Assembly (NCBI GenBank): GCA_021399445.1
Contig: JAJTUQ010000002.1
Span: forward strand, 3,472,001 to 3,536,000
Source: Xylogone sp. PMI_703
Lineage: Eukaryota; Ascomycota; Leotiomycetes
Direction of reading: 5' to 3'
Length of the DNA stretch: 64,000 nt
The notes under the pieces are model-generated. The model saw only the letters and a list, made by a program, of their open reading frames with translations, searched no databases and had not been told where the DNA came from. Made by a program: the position numbers and the translations under genes. Below are positions 46,646 to 58,510 of this stretch, one piece after another (position 1 is the first letter of the stretch; every line of letters starts with the position of its first letter).

Positions 46646-47306
46646 AATGATTGAGACGATTCAGGGGAGTTAAACATAAATTATTAAAAACAATGTGTTA
46701 TATTAGCGATGGTGGGTATGCATACAGGCCTAATTCCCCGATTTATGACAGATAGACAGAAGCTAGTCCCGGAGGTAGGTTGGGATTGATTCTAAGGATG
46801 TTAATGAGGGCATGATATCTCAATGCGCAAGCATATACCAATGTACATATCAAAGGCGTTTATTCCTAGTTTTTCGTTCCTCAAGGATACGATCGGAGAC
46901 AAGCAGTTTTAAGAACAGCATATACCATCAATCGGCCTGCTACTTTAAGCATCAGCCGCCAAAGCATCAGATTTAAGTCTTTCCAAGCTTCAATATTGGC
47001 GATGTTAGGTGCTATGTAGTGATGACTCTTTTTGATATTATACTGCTTCATAATTATGGTAATCATTGTTTCTAGTTTATGGAGTATTAAGCAAGATTTT
47101 GAGATTGAGATTGAGATTCACTTGTAATTGTATGAACTTGCCCATTGTCATGAATAAGCTTGGAATTGCAATGTGGTATAAGGTAAAATCACGTTATAAA
47201 TACAAAGTTTTCGAATGAGCACTTGAAAAATGACAACCCCTGACTCCGTTTTATGTCTTATTTGTGTCATAAGATGAAGAACGCCTGGCGCCACTATAAT
47301 AGTCTT
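46646..47306. other. Intergenic, tail-to-tail GRR1 and DCR2
   Basis: Convergent 3' ends. Contains a short tandem repeat of GAGATT around 47100-47118 and no recognisable gene. Confidence 0.5.
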
Positions 47307-49115
47307 TCATACAGAGTTTGCTCCCTGAGGGGCTGGTAAAACTTTCCCGCTGTTGACTATGACCTGCTCATCAATTCTCTTTTCTATGTCGCCATATTCG
47401 ACACGTTTGTATGTTTTTATTCTAGCTTCATTAGTATCGATATCAAAGAATCGCACTCGTCGATGATAGCCGCCGTAGCCGCCGTATCCACCAAAGCCAG
47501 CGCCTCCTGCGTAACACATCCAGAGCGCAGGTTCGGATTTGTCGTTTCTTGATAAGGCACAGTATTCATTTGCATGGTCACTATATAATCTGTCAGTATG
47601 GGAATCTCAGATGTCTAATCACAACTAGGCAACTTACTGTCCACAGCTAACCATTAAAATACCTTCTTCTACAAGAGCATCCCGAAACCCTGAGTTAAAT
47701 CCAGGCGCTGTAACACCTTCTCTAAATTCTCCAACATATTCGGTAGGATTTCTATACTCTGGCAAAGGAATATGAATAAAAGCAAGATCCATATGAACAT
47801 GAGTATATTCTGCATGAGCCTTTTTGAGCCCCTGTGCAGTGTTCTTGAACCAGTCTATCTGGTTCTTTTTGAGCCAGTCATAACCTTTGAACGCTCTTTC
47901 ATCTGGAGAGTATGCATGTGTATCCAAGAGGTAGATTGTTATTGCTGAATGCTTAGAGTTTCCGCGAGCAAGGACTTCGATGTAGTAGTTCCCTACGCCG
48001 TCAATTTCCTCAGGGCCGGCTTCAGAGAGTGAGTATGGTAGGGTTTCAATAAGCGCCATCTGAGCTTCTCGGGAGAGCGAGCCTTCGTCGTCATGATTAC
48101 CGAATATTGAGGCATACGGGATCTTGCGTTTTACGAACAGGTCCGCATATTTGAATATTGCCTATTACAAGATTAGTAGTGTCTAAAAAAAGGTATACAA
48201 GGCTGATAAGGACGTACGCTCTGTCCATCTGGAGCAGTATCACCATTGACTTGATCACCACTCAGAATGACCAGGTCTGGTTTCTCCTCGTCTAACAGTC
48301 TTTCGACGAAATCGAGCGTTCGGGGGTCGGCCTCACAAGGAACACCTTCTGGCATAGCATCTCTACAATGCCCTGTTCCGGTACTCAGGTGTATATCTGC
48401 CAGCTGCATAATCTTAAACTTCCCATGTTCATTGATTCGAGGTTGCGGTTTAGTCACGGTTAATTTTGTGCCCTGTTTAACACTCAAGCGTGCTTCGTGA
48501 ACTTCGCCGGCAGTATCAAGAAGGAGAGAAGTTCCAGAAACCTTCCATCCTTCACGAGGATCTACAGCATCTGCACCGAACAGCACATCCACGGCCGTAA
48601 CTGCGCTTTCTGAGTCACTCGCATGACGCTTCTTGGACCGCTTCAACCATATTCCAGAAGGCCTAGATTCCCAGCTCTCCCCGTCCTCTGCCTTACCACC
48701 CGCTGAGGGATCTAGCCTGCCGACTGTCACATCAATGACAACTTTATCATCCTCAGTCAAGTCTTGTTCCTTCTTCCGTTGTACGTGAACGTATGCACTC
48801 GAAACCCAGCCCGACCCGAGGTATAAATCCTTTTCCACACGATGCCAATCTTTGCCATTTACTTTGCAGCTGCTAAATGGGTTTACACTTGAACATGATG
48901 TAACGGTAATATCGGTTATTACCGCTCCAGGGTGGTGCGCAGGCATGTATGTATGAATAGCTGAGGGTAGGACTCGGAACTTGGTATCGAGGAAGAAGAG
49001 AACAATGAGAGCGATTACTGTCAATGCGCCCAGCTGGCACATTGTCCGAACCTAAAGTAGCGTTAATATTTGACCCGACTGTGTCGCAGAATTAGCTTAC
49101 AATTCGCCTCGTCAT
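47307..49115 (-). CDS. DCR2: Dcr2/Sia1-like metallophosphoesterase
   Basis: Exons 49101-49115, 48218-49051, 47638-48161 and 47307-47580 give 548 aa. The tiny first exon encodes MTRRI and is followed by a membrane helix (LGALTVIALIVLFFL), so it is a type II or signal-anchored protein. An N-terminal beta-rich region of about 200 residues leads to the phosphoesterase core with KIMQLADIHLS, ILSGDQVNGD, SIFGNHDDEG, FIHIPLPEY and CGHDHANEYC. These are the five metal-binding blocks of the calcineurin-like superfamily. Yeast Dcr2 dephosphorylates Sic1 and acts on the unfolded-protein response. The GHDH motif is assembled across the last intron, which supports the splice choice. The C-terminus is Gly/Tyr-rich before RRVRFFDIDT. 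Confidence 0.92.
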
Positions 49116-49548
49116 TTTGAAAGCTTAGAGCTTGATTTCAGCTAAATAATGCCGTGCAGAATCGAAGAAGCCAGAGCGGTCTCTGGCAAAGCGACACTGA
49201 TCGCTAGAATTATGAAGGAGAACACCGCTAGTGCCACATGTTCGATAAGGTGGATCTGAAATCGAGGTACTGAACGATTTGACAATTCTGAGGAAGGAAG
49301 CACCCGTGGCAGCAATGTCTCCCTTCACGTGTTGATCTTAGCCGAGTAGTCTTGGATTTAAGGTTTGAGCTACCGAAAAGAGTGGCGAAAATCTGGGGAA
49401 ATTATCCGCATGAATCTAGCTGAGCTAACCCAATTGGGCCTCTCAATCAGCACCATAGTTTGGTCCATCCAAACTAGATTCTGAAAATCCACCTAGCTTT
49501 TCTTCAGATGCATATTATACAAGTAATCTACACTTTTTACATTATAGT
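49116..49548. other. Intergenic, DCR2 promoter side
   Basis: Upstream of DCR2 and downstream of the methyltransferase stop. No gene is recognised. Confidence 0.5.
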
Positions 49549-50936
49549 CTAGTATGATTCCATCCTGCGCCATAAGCCTAGGAACCCACCTCCTCTAACT
49601 CGGATACCAACCTTTGGCCGGCAAATCATCTCGTACCCAGACTCTGGTTTAAGAGACGTCTCCGAGTTGAGTGGCTCGATATTGCTATCTTCAGGCGTAT
49701 ACTCTTCGTCGTCAATCTGCTCTCTCGCCTGTGCTTCGGCTTTCAGCAGACTCCTTGGCTTCACCGCTCGAACATCCCATTCTCGTCCACCGACCCCAAT
49801 CCCACCACCCAGTTCTAACACCGTCTCCAAAACAAACGGTAATTTCTGTGCTTTGACTACAACTGTGCAGTTATAAATCTGTGTGACGCTAGGACAAAAC
49901 GTGATCAAGGAGCCATTGGGCAGAAGAGCCTCCCCAATGATACTGAGGTAGTCGTGAGTACCTGGCAGGTCAAGAATTGCATGGCTCAGGAATGGTTCCT
50001 TGCTCTGTGAAAGCCTCGCGGTCAGATAATCCCTGATGTTTCCAACGTGAAAATCTACGTTGGGGAAATACATCCCATTTCGAAAATTTCGAACGACTCC
50101 CTCTGCATGTTTAGAATGCTTTTTCGAGATATCCAACGTGTGCACCACTGCTCGTCTTCGTGCGCGCCACGCATCATACTCTTCCCGTATTACCCTCTGC
50201 GGCAGCTCAAGCTCATCATCCTGAATTTCGCGCGCGACACTTGCTATATCCGTGGGCTCATTATTAGGGAGGGTCGATAGTATCGAAGTGGCAGAGGGAA
50301 TGGAAGGAGCAGCGGGGTTAGCAGCATGTATAGCCCGTGCCAAATAGAGAGTTAAAGCACCATGCCCAGTTCCAGCTTCAAATATTTCCAATTTTTCTTC
50401 GGAACCTTGGCCGGGGACAGTGGGATGTAAGTCAAGTAGAGATACAATTAGAGATGCATCTTGGGGGTAGATCTATCGGTATACAATTAAGACTAATGCC
50501 GCAATTCTAAATGTAGAATCTTATCTCACTGGTGTAACTAGTCGCGGAGACAGAATGACATATTCTGCTAATGAGGGCTCATGAATTCGGTAGAAAAGTC
50601 GCTCCCTAGAAGTAGGAACTACATCTCGGATGCCTTTTCCAATGATATCATTGAAGGCCACATATGCGCCCCGATCAAGTTTCAATCTGCCATCAGGCTG
50701 AAGAGGCCCTGCGAGGATTGGCTGAGCGTCGTGACCGCCTTTCTGCTTCAGGACCACGAATTCATTTTCTTTACAAAATTTCCCCAATTAGCAGTGGTCC
50801 AGCAGAAAAGAGCGAATAATGACTATCATATACCTTTTATGATGTGCTTTGCGTAATATCTACGGCAGTATAGACCAGAATACGACTTACATGCCGCGGA
50901 TGTCGCTCGATGAGCAATCCGATGAAGAGTTGTCAT
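49549..50936 (-). CDS. TRM61/TrmI-like tRNA (m1A) methyltransferase, probably mitochondrial
   Basis: Exons 50834-50936, 50530-50768 and 49549-50472 give 421 aa. The N-terminus MTTLHRIAHRATSAACKSYS, continuing with GLYCRRYYAKHII, is Arg-rich, without acids, and a good mitochondrial presequence. Next come FVVLKQKGGHDAQPILAGPL, then DIIGKGIRDVV, YVILSPRLVTPIYPQDASLI and the SAM-binding motif EIFEAGTGHGALTLYLARAI. AILDLPGTHDYLSIIGEALL (motif IV) lies beyond an insertion of about 80 residues rich in charged groups. The order of blocks is that of the TrmI/GCD14 family, which methylates adenosine 58 of tRNA. The Asp-Leu-Pro at motif IV and the presequence favour a mitochondrial TRMT61B-like enzyme over nuclear Trm61, but this is inference. 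It diverges from the lipase gene with only 230 bases between starts. Confidence 0.82.
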
Positions 50937-51166
50937 CTGGATAGAAGCACATGTCAACAGCTCAATCTTAGGTAAACTTTTTTGGGGGTGTAATCCCGCA
51001 GCTCGCTAGCGGCCGCTCTGTTGATCACCAACCACAAGAAGCCTCACACCTCGGTCCCTTCAGCTCTCAACTACATCACATCTTGCTCCCAGTTCATCTT
51101 ACTTGCAACATCTTACGACAACCAAAATACTAGGTTATTTTATAGATATACCACCACACGCAAAAG
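50937..51166. promoter_or_regulatory. Compact divergent promoter
   Basis: 230 bases between the starts of the tRNA methyltransferase (minus) and lipase-like (plus) genes; both transcription starts must lie here. It includes a NotI-like GC palindrome (GCGGCCGC) at about 51010. Confidence 0.4.
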
Positions 51167-52134
51167 ATGGTCAGAGAAGTCGAAGGGACGCATACGATTG
51201 GAAACACAGCTCTTTACACTAAGAGCTGGCTTGTCAGCCTCGCCGAATAACTCACTGCTAGAAGCCTCTGCTAATGATCTTTTAGCCAGATGAGCCATCC
51301 AAAGCTAAAGTAATATTTGTACATGGATATAGTGATCACATAAACCGGTATTATGAACTTTTCCCGACCCTTGCTTCCAGAGGGATCGAAATACATGGCT
51401 TTGACCAGCGAGGCTGGGGTCGCTCGGTTCGGAAGCCGTCCGAGAAGGGCCTCACTGGACCTACTTCTCAGGTACTATCCGACATAGCATCGTTCATCAA
51501 ATCTCATCTTCCATCCTCCATCCCGGTATTCGTGATGGGGCACTCAATGGGAGGAGGGGAAGTCCTCATGCTAGCCTCCTCGCCAGAGTATGAAGATCTA
51601 ATGCCCAATATTAGAGGGTGGATTTGCGAGGCACCGTTTATTGGGTTCCCTGTTGGTTTCGAACCTAATCCCATTACTGTTTTCTTTGGGAGATTGGCAG
51701 GGAAATTCCTTCCTCACATGCATATGAAGAACCAACTCCTTCCAGAGAACCTGACTCGCGATCCTGAGGTTGCCAAGTCTCTTTATGATGATGAGCTATG
51801 TCATGATACGGGAACTCTAGAAGGTCTAGCTCACATGCTAGATAGAACTGCCGCCTTAAGTTCCGGTAAAACTAGACTCAGCAAAGGTGTCAAAAGTCTT
51901 TGGATATGTCATGGCACGGCGGACAAGGGAACAAGCTTCGCAGCCAGTAAGAAATTTTTTGAAGAACAGTCTCATATTCCAGACAGAGAGTTCAAAGCTT
52001 ATGAGGGAGCATATCATATACTACACGCAGATTTAAAGGAGAGTAGACCAGTTCTAGCAAAAGATGTCGGAGACTGGATTCTGGCCAGGTGTGACGATGC
52101 CGATCCACAAAAGGCGGGAGAGTCAAAGCTATAA
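51167..52134 (+). CDS. Monoglyceride-lipase-like alpha/beta hydrolase
   Basis: Exons 51167-51232 and 51286-52134 give 304 aa. The oxyanion-hole motif VIFVHGYSDH is followed by FDQRGWGRSVR and the nucleophile elbow GHSMGG with Ser109. The acidic and histidine members are probably Asp in WICHGTADKGTS and His in GAYHILHAD. Length and motif order match the yeast Yju3 / mammalian monoglyceride lipase family, which hydrolyses monoacylglycerols at lipid droplets. The first exon is short and ends at TWL with a canonical donor; all codons from 51286 to the first internal ATG at 51532 are open and conserved-looking, so starting at 51532 would lose the oxyanion loop. Confidence 0.88.
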
Positions 52135-52258
52135 TCTGAGGAGATATGTAACTTATTTTTGTTTATTAAGGGCCGGATACCATCTTATCAGTGGTGTTGC
52201 TCTATATGGAGTACTGATGTATTGGTTGAGTTTTGGTGTTTATCAAATAACGAGTGTT

Positions 52259-53499
52259 TTATTCTTCTGATATATTCTCATGCTTTGCCAGATAACCCTG
52301 TAGCTTCCAAAGTTGAAGTTGTAATTCGATTGTGAGCTTACGGTTTCTCACGGCTAGGATTTCACTTTCTCCAAAGACAGTATGGACCGTTCGCAACTTC
52401 TCTAGGTGATTTTCTCCCAGAAGAAGTAGCAGGTTATGAACCGGCACTTTATGCCTTTTTGTCTTCCCCAATTGCAATGTTGCAAATTCCGGAGGAATAG
52501 CAGTTGTTTCATCCCCTCCTTGGAAGGTATTCTTACCTTGCCTTATTCCCTCTTTACCGAGCCATAGAAATGCCCCGGTCTGTGGCTTCTTCAAGGCAGA
52601 TTCCCAATCAACAGTCCGAGACAGATATCTTCCCTTGAGATGTGATATGTAGGTTAAGCTTTCTACAGCTCTCCTCCTCAAAAGCTCAAGCACGAAGTCA
52701 TCCATGTCTTCCCTCCATGAGAGTTTATGCTTGATACCTATAAACTGTCTCACTGCCAGCATTCTTTGCGCAGGGAACCTCTGCCACTGCTTCTCATACC
52801 CTGACTTCTTAGTTACAAGCAAACGTAGTAAAGACTTCCGAGAAAGGGTATATACTCTGGGACCTAATGTAGGCGTGGGGGTGTTTGAAAGTTGCTCCCT
52901 GTGAGCCAATTCACTGGTTACAGAGTCGTCGTTTTCGGGTGCATGTTCTTGTGGAAAATTTCGCCTTCTGGCAAGACTGCGTGGCATATACCATGGCTTC
53001 CCAGTAGTGGGATCAGATATCAAATTGAAGTCTTGGAGGAAATAGCTGGGCATGGCAATTTTCGTAACTGCACACCTACGAATTGGAGTGGACAACGCAA
53101 GAGCTGTAGAAGTGATTAGTTACTACAATATAAGTCATCAAAATTAAACTAACCGTAAGGATTCTTTGCTAACTGCTGCTGAAAGAGCGTGGGGTTCCGG
53201 CTGGGCGGTGCTTTAGGTTGAAGAAATCTCTCTCTTGCTTCCTTCACATACGGATCCATGAGTGGTGATAACGGAAGCTCTCTTAGCTTATTATTGGACC
53301 TAGTTGTCCCATTTCCCGGCTCAGTATTATTTCCAGCTGGAGCTGCATGTGTAATCTGCACATCTTCTCCGTTGCTACCAGAAGAAAAGTATGAAATGCC
53401 AGGCTCTCGAAATATTGTTGATAATGCCGTGTATCGATAGCTGTGTGCCGCAATGCAGCTCACTGTGCCGCTACCTCTCAAAGATGTGCATCTGATCAT
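52259..53499 (-). CDS. Conserved fungal protein, probably mitochondrial, unknown function
   Basis: Exons 53154-53499 and 52259-53103, separated by a 50-base intron, give 396 aa (junction KNPYALALSTPIRRC). The N-terminus MIRCTSLRGSGTVSCIAAHS, continuing SYRYTALSTIFREPG, fits a mitochondrial presequence. A conserved-looking core reads STPIRRCAVTKIAMPSYFLQ, then DFNLISDPTTGKPWYMPRSL, and later YTLSRKSLLRLLVTKK and MLAVRQFIGIKHKLSWREDM. I have seen this pattern in filamentous fungi but cannot name a function; the many basic residues and the FLQDFNL / GKPWY segment would suit a mitoribosome or mitochondrial RNA-associated factor. It diverges from the ClpP gene with 201 bases between starts, again suggesting a mitochondrial role. 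Confidence 0.75.
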
Positions 53500-53700
53500 A
53501 CCACATACTAACTTCCCGCTTCCTAGGAGAGAAATTGTCGTGACACAAAGCTTTGGAAATTATTTCGAGGAAATTTGAAGCGAGGCGCGTATCGAGCCGA
53601 TAAGTATGCGATAGAGAATCGCGATATCCACTTTCGGACATAACCTTTTTTCTACAAAGCTAGATCATGCTGTGGTAACAGCAACAGATCAATGATTAAA
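53500..53700. promoter_or_regulatory. Compact divergent promoter of the 52.3 kb gene and ClpP
   Basis: 201 bases between two opposite starts, both for probable mitochondrial proteins. No factor site is claimed. Confidence 0.4.
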
Positions 53701-54576
53701 ATGATTCCATCCAGGATATTGCGTGTACCTGCATGCAATGTCTTCCGATCAGGCGTCAGATATTTCTCAGCGGGACCACAGAGACAGCAGAAAGAGGGGC
53801 CAAAAGCTTGGACTCCGATACCATATATTACAGAGACGATAGTGAGCTTCCAATTCTTTTCCTGATAAAGGCTTTCGCACTAACCGTTCAGGGAGGTGGC
53901 TGGCGCACCTGTAAGTCACCTAAATAGTTCTATGCAGTGCATCTAGAAGCTAATACAATCCAGCGGACATATTCTCAAAGCTTCTTCAGGTAATTTCTAC
54001 CGATCCCATACACCCAGGTACAATGAGGCTCACGACTCCTAGGAACGAATAATCTGTCTCAATGGAGAGGTTAACGAGTCTGTCTCTGCCGCAATTGTGG
54101 CCCAACTACTTTGGCTTGAATCGGATAGCCCTGATAAAGCTATAACCCTTTATATCAACTCGCCAGGTGGCTCTGTTACTGCGGGTCTTGCGATCTACGA
54201 CACTATGACTTATATCAAATCTCCTGTTTCAACAGTTTGTGTAGGACAAGCTGCTTCAATGGGTAGTCTACTACTCTGTGGAGGAGAAAAGGGAAAACGA
54301 TATTGCTTACCACACAGCAGTATCATGATCCATCAGCCGAGTGGAGGATACTTTGGGCAGGCGAGTGATATCGCCATTCATGCCACCGAGATTCTCAGGG
54401 TTCGAAAACAATTAAATGAGATATATAAGACCCACCTAACAAAGCCACATACATTGGATGAGATTGAAAGGCTAATGGAGCGAGACAAGTTTTTGAGTGC
54501 GTCCGAGGCATTGGAGATGGGAATTGTGGACGAAATATTGCACCGCAGAGAATCTACACCTACGCCGGAAGCTTGA
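53701..54576 (+). CDS. CLPP: Mitochondrial ClpP protease subunit
   Basis: Exons 53701-53841, 53892-53910, 53964-53989 and 54043-54576 give 239 aa. The N-terminal 25 residues ([20 protein letters not shown]) form a mitochondrial presequence. The core carries [20 protein letters not shown], the catalytic Ser134 in GQAASMGS, His159 in [10 protein letters not shown] and Asp210 in MERDKFLSA. The Ser-to-His spacing of 25 equals that of bacterial ClpP. The protein assembles into tetradecamers that degrade mitochondrial matrix proteins fed by ClpX. Two very small exons (19 and 26 bases) are needed to restore GGGWRT and [16 protein letters not shown]; together they keep the frame. Budding yeast lacks ClpP, whereas filamentous fungi such as Podospora keep it, in agreement with the taxonomic reading. 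Confidence 0.95.
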
Positions 54577-55235
54577 AGGAGGTTATTACACCATATCCTA
54601 TTAAATCAGCTCTATATATGAGCCTGGATGTACAATACTGTAAGAATATACCATCAAATAACTTCAATTCCGTCTCCTTCAGTACCGCCTCCACGGTCTT
54701 GGCATATTTACAGTGGATCAAACAACTAACAATATAAATGCAGAATATTGGCGTTCCGATGAGATGATTCCTGGGAAGTGATAGATTGGTTTCTCGATAT
54801 GATAGCTCTGCTGGCCAATGAAGGTATTCGTTGAACTTGTGTCAGAATCAAAAAGAATAGAATTTAGATGCGGTATTTGTTTATATATAGTCATTCGTGC
54901 TCTACGACGTAGGACTAGATACGAGGTTACCATTTCTTTACTTCCTATTACAGAGGCGGGGTTCCAAAACAGCCGAAATATCCACAATCAGAGAGGGGGA
55001 CTCTCACCACTCAGTGAAACGTATCATCTGGCTCTTCTTCAAACCTTGTCTTTTTATTCTTATTTCAATTTCTTTACTCCCTTGTTTCTATTTTTCCAGT
55101 TAAAAGAATTGCGAACGATATCAGTCTCATGTTGATATCCTGCATCATCTAAATTATGAGTTCTTTCTAACGGAAGAAACATCCTATCCGAGTCGAATGA
55201 AGTAGCATTATATGTTATGCCACTGAGCAAAAACC
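54577..55235. other. Intergenic between ClpP and GT90 genes
   Basis: AT-rich 660 bases with ClpP 3' UTR and the GT90 promoter. No gene, RNA or repeat is recognised. Confidence 0.5.
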
Positions 55236-56814
55236 ATGCCCAATCAAATTATCAGATTTAGGTTGAAGACCCTCCTCCGGCGCCTATCCGTCTTCTTGAT
55301 ATTAATTCTCCTTTTCTACACATTCATTCCTCTCCTTCAGCAATGTGCATCATATTTACACTCAGTAGCCCCATCCGTCTGGAGTGAATCAGAGCCACCG
55401 GTTTCTCTCTTTATGACGAGAAACCAATGCAGGGCAGCCTTTCCAGAGTATGACAGGGAGCTTGTCGAGGCCGTTGAGAAAGGGGCTTTTAGGATGGCAA
55501 GAAGGGAGGAGGCAGATATGTTTGGACCAAATTACGGGAGGATAAAAGATGGGAAGGTGAGCCCTGAATACCTATACCGTGACGAAACAAAGTAGAGATC
55601 TAAGACTAGGCCTGAACAGCTGTACATGATCTCTGTAATTAAAGACGTTTCCGAGATGATGTTGCAGGTGCGTTAGCTATCATTTATCCTTTTACTATAT
55701 GCAGATTACTCCCATATAAATTCCAGATCCACTTATTGAATATAATACTTATTGAATCATAGGAACGCACCGCCAGCTTTCACCAGATCCATCGAGCACT
55801 TCTTACCTCTTCTGAGCCGCTCCCAGACATAGTCTTTGCTCTCAATATTCTTGACAACCCTCTTCCGGGTACATGGTCATACTCACGACCAGTCTTACCT
55901 CCTGGTAACTTAGACCAGGGAAACCCAATCTTTCCAATGCCTCATTTTAGCTACTACTCCTGGCCAAAGCCATATATTGGCCCTCTATCAAAAGCCCTAT
56001 CCCACATTGCTACCATAGAAGAATCAACGCCTTGGGCGCAGAAGATTGACAAAGCTGTCTGGAGAGGCACTGCCTGGTTCACCCCTGCTGGAAGACCGGA
56101 AGGGAGGAGACGGATGTTGGAAGTTGCTAGGGAGAAGGGTAAATCAGGGAAAGAGAAAGGAGAGATGAAGCCGTGGGCGGATATCGAGTCAACGAAGAAA
56201 GGAAACGAGTTGCGAATTGAGGATTTCTGCCGGTATCGATATGTTGTTTATGCAGAGGTATGTGGCATCTAGAGGTATATGAAAAGTCTACTAACACCTG
56301 ATGTCTGTCTACGCAGGGTGTAACCTATTCTGGACGTCTCCCTTACCATCAAGCTTGTGCCTCTGTTCTCATATCCCCGCCGATGACCTATCTTCAACAC
56401 ACAACTCACCTCATCCGGCCGCTCTTCTCATGGAGTCTTCCATTATCAGCATCCTCTGGTGCTCAGGATCTACCATCTAAGCAGACGCCCAATCCAGATG
56501 TAAAATCTAATATAACATTTCCTGTATCCTATCCTCCCAGTCAAGCTAATGCCATATTTGTTTCAGCGAACTGGGATGACTTAGAAGCCACAGTTCAATA
56601 CCTTCAATCTCATCCTGAGATCGGAGAAACTATTGCTAGGAACCAGAGGGAAGTCTTTGTGGGGAGTGGATACTTGAGCGATGCTGCTGAGGCTTGTTAT
56701 TGGAGAGAGTTAATTCGGGCTTGGAGCAATGCAGTAGTGGTGGATGAGGAGGAGTGGGAAGAGGGGATGCTTTGGGAGGATTATGTCTTGACAGGGAAAG
56801 TCAAATGGGATTAG
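55236..56814 (+). CDS. GT90/CAP10-like glycosyltransferase, type II membrane protein
   Basis: Exons 55236-55556, 55620-55667, 55763-56257 and 56317-56814 give 453 aa. A membrane helix at about residues 17-37 (VFLILILLFYTFIPLL) follows a basic tail, giving a Golgi type II topology. The lumenal part shows GRIKDGKLYMISVIKDVSEM, then ERTASFHQIHRALLTSSEPL, PHFSYYSWPKPYIG, KAVWRGTAW and FCRYRYVVYAEGVTYSGRLP, then HQACASVLISPPMTYLQHTT. These are the CAP10/GT90 blocks related to xylosyl- and mannosyl-transfer in fungal glycan and capsule synthesis. If exon 1 is read straight through its GTGAGC donor it meets a stop at 55593; splicing there restores the family sequence. The acceptor substrate is unknown. 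Confidence 0.88.
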
Positions 56815-58252
56815 AAGTAGTAGTTGGAAATGATCTGTTTCACTGCAGTGGGAAGTGGTGTGATATGTGAATGAACTTGGAATAGAGGAGTATTGAAGTC
56901 GTTTTAACTTGTAACTTTCAAACTGCAGTGCATTTGCTGACCTTAGCTACCTACTATGGGGCGTGCTTTGGCTCGATCAAAGCTTAAATCCTTTAGGATT
57001 TAAGATCAGACATGCAACAAAACTTTTGGCCAGACAATAGTTCAATAAGAATACACCCTATTGGTTGGAGATACCGTTTGTGAAGTGATCCCACTCGCTG
57101 GCATTTAGATAAGTCTACATGATGTATAGGCAGGAAAGAGATACTTGAAGGGATTACGACCGTTGCCCATATGCTGGATTCCCAGAGATGTATGGTGAAC
57201 GTGATAATACGGAGAATACGTTTAATGAGAGATAGTGACTTCTGCCGTCGATGCATTATACCATCTCGAATCAACGCTTGTATCAGGCGTCTGAGAATTC
57301 TCGTATGTAAGAATAAATACCATTCCTCAAGTTAACCATGTATTGAATACATTACAAAGGGACGTGGTGAGAAGAATTAAGAGATGCCAAATACCGGCTT
57401 ATCCAATGAAGCTGGGATGAGATAGAAAGAAAAGAGTTATAGTAGGGGCATAGTTATACGAATAGTTCGGAAGATTGTAACCACTCACGACTCTGAGCTG
57501 CAAGTTCGAGACTAAGTCACTTCCTTGTTTCGTATTTTGTGACATTTGCAGTGGAGATGGTAAGAAAGAGAGGAACAACATTTCTGAACTTACAGTCTAC
57601 TTATCTGAGTCAGAATTAATAGCTAGTAGAAAAGAAATGTCATCATGATAAGGATGAAATGGTAGTAGTCTTTTCTCGAGGCCAATAATGCAAATGACTG
57701 GATGAAGACTCATAGAAAGATAACCTTGATCGCTCCCTGGGAATGATACTGATTCTATTGGAGATAAAAGGGGAACAAAATCAAAGACTTCAAGTGTTTT
57801 TTTCATGCCATGGTCACTCGAGCTCAAGGTAAAATACCACTACCATTTTCTTGGTATGGCAGAATCCCAAACTCATAAATGTGATATGAAAAGTCTTGTG
57901 TTGGGAACTTAAGACACTTACATTGCTCTGTATACAGGAGTAATTCCAACTAGAACATAATAGCTACACTCGCCCGATACCATTTAGTAAAGTAGGTAAA
58001 AGAAGACATGAGATGAAAGCACCGAATCAGACCATTCCCATCACTCCAGACAACCTACGCCCGAATTACCCGGCATACTATAATACAGTACCCATACTCG
58101 AACTCTCACTCCCAGAACAAAGACATGCAGTGAAAATAACACGGGAAATAACAAGCTGCAAATATCATAGGTTAAAGGAACAATCGGAATAGATACTCAT
58201 GTAACATGACTTTAGTAGCAGTAAATTGAGGGGTTCCAGGTTCTTGATGTCA
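56815..58252. other. Intergenic, gene-free
   Basis: About 1.4 kb after the GT90 gene. Short frames on the minus strand near 57.6-57.8 kb begin with non-ATG codons and lack domain character. Nothing else is recognised. Confidence 0.5.
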
Positions 58253-58510
58253 TCATGATCGACGGGAAAAACGGCCGGAACGAACATTCCACGATATTGG
58301 GCCCTTTCGTGGTCCTGTACCAGTAACGGCAGGCCCGGAGCGGTAGTACGAAGATAAGCCTTTGACTAAAGTAGGTTGTGGAGGGCGGGCCTGGAGAAAT
58401 GAGGGGAAATCGATATTGGGAGTGTGGGTGTTGAGGGTGTGTTCGTTCGATTTCTGCCGAGCTTCAGCTGGAAGGTAGACGGTATCTTCATGTGATTCCG
58501 CTGCGGGCAT
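58253..58510 (-). CDS. Possible small basic protein, 85 aa, unknown
   Basis: From its first ATG this frame reads MPAAESHEDTVYLPAEARQK and continues hydrophilic, then becomes Arg/Ser/Gly-rich and ends in WNVRSGRFSRRS. The composition is fairly even and there is a plausible start context, but there is no recognisable domain, signal peptide or splice partner. It could be a short orphan gene, part of a longer spliced transcript, or a chance frame. Confidence 0.35.
   Translation of the reverse strand: MPAAESHEDTVYLPAEARQKSNEHTLNTHTPNIDFPSFLQARPPQPTLVKGLSSYYRSGPAVTGTGPRKGPISWNVRSGRFSRRS

Noticed and set aside
50860..50890. GTAAGT...TAG stretch in the tRNA methyltransferase first exon that looks like an intron
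   Set aside because: It is only 31 bases long and its removal shifts the frame into a stop when starting from ATG 50936. Reading through gives a clean mitochondrial presequence.
55565..55619. In-frame stop in the GT90 gene as a sign of a pseudogene
   Set aside because: The stop at 55593 lies inside a 63-base intron with a GTGAGC donor and CAG acceptor; splicing restores conserved family sequence.
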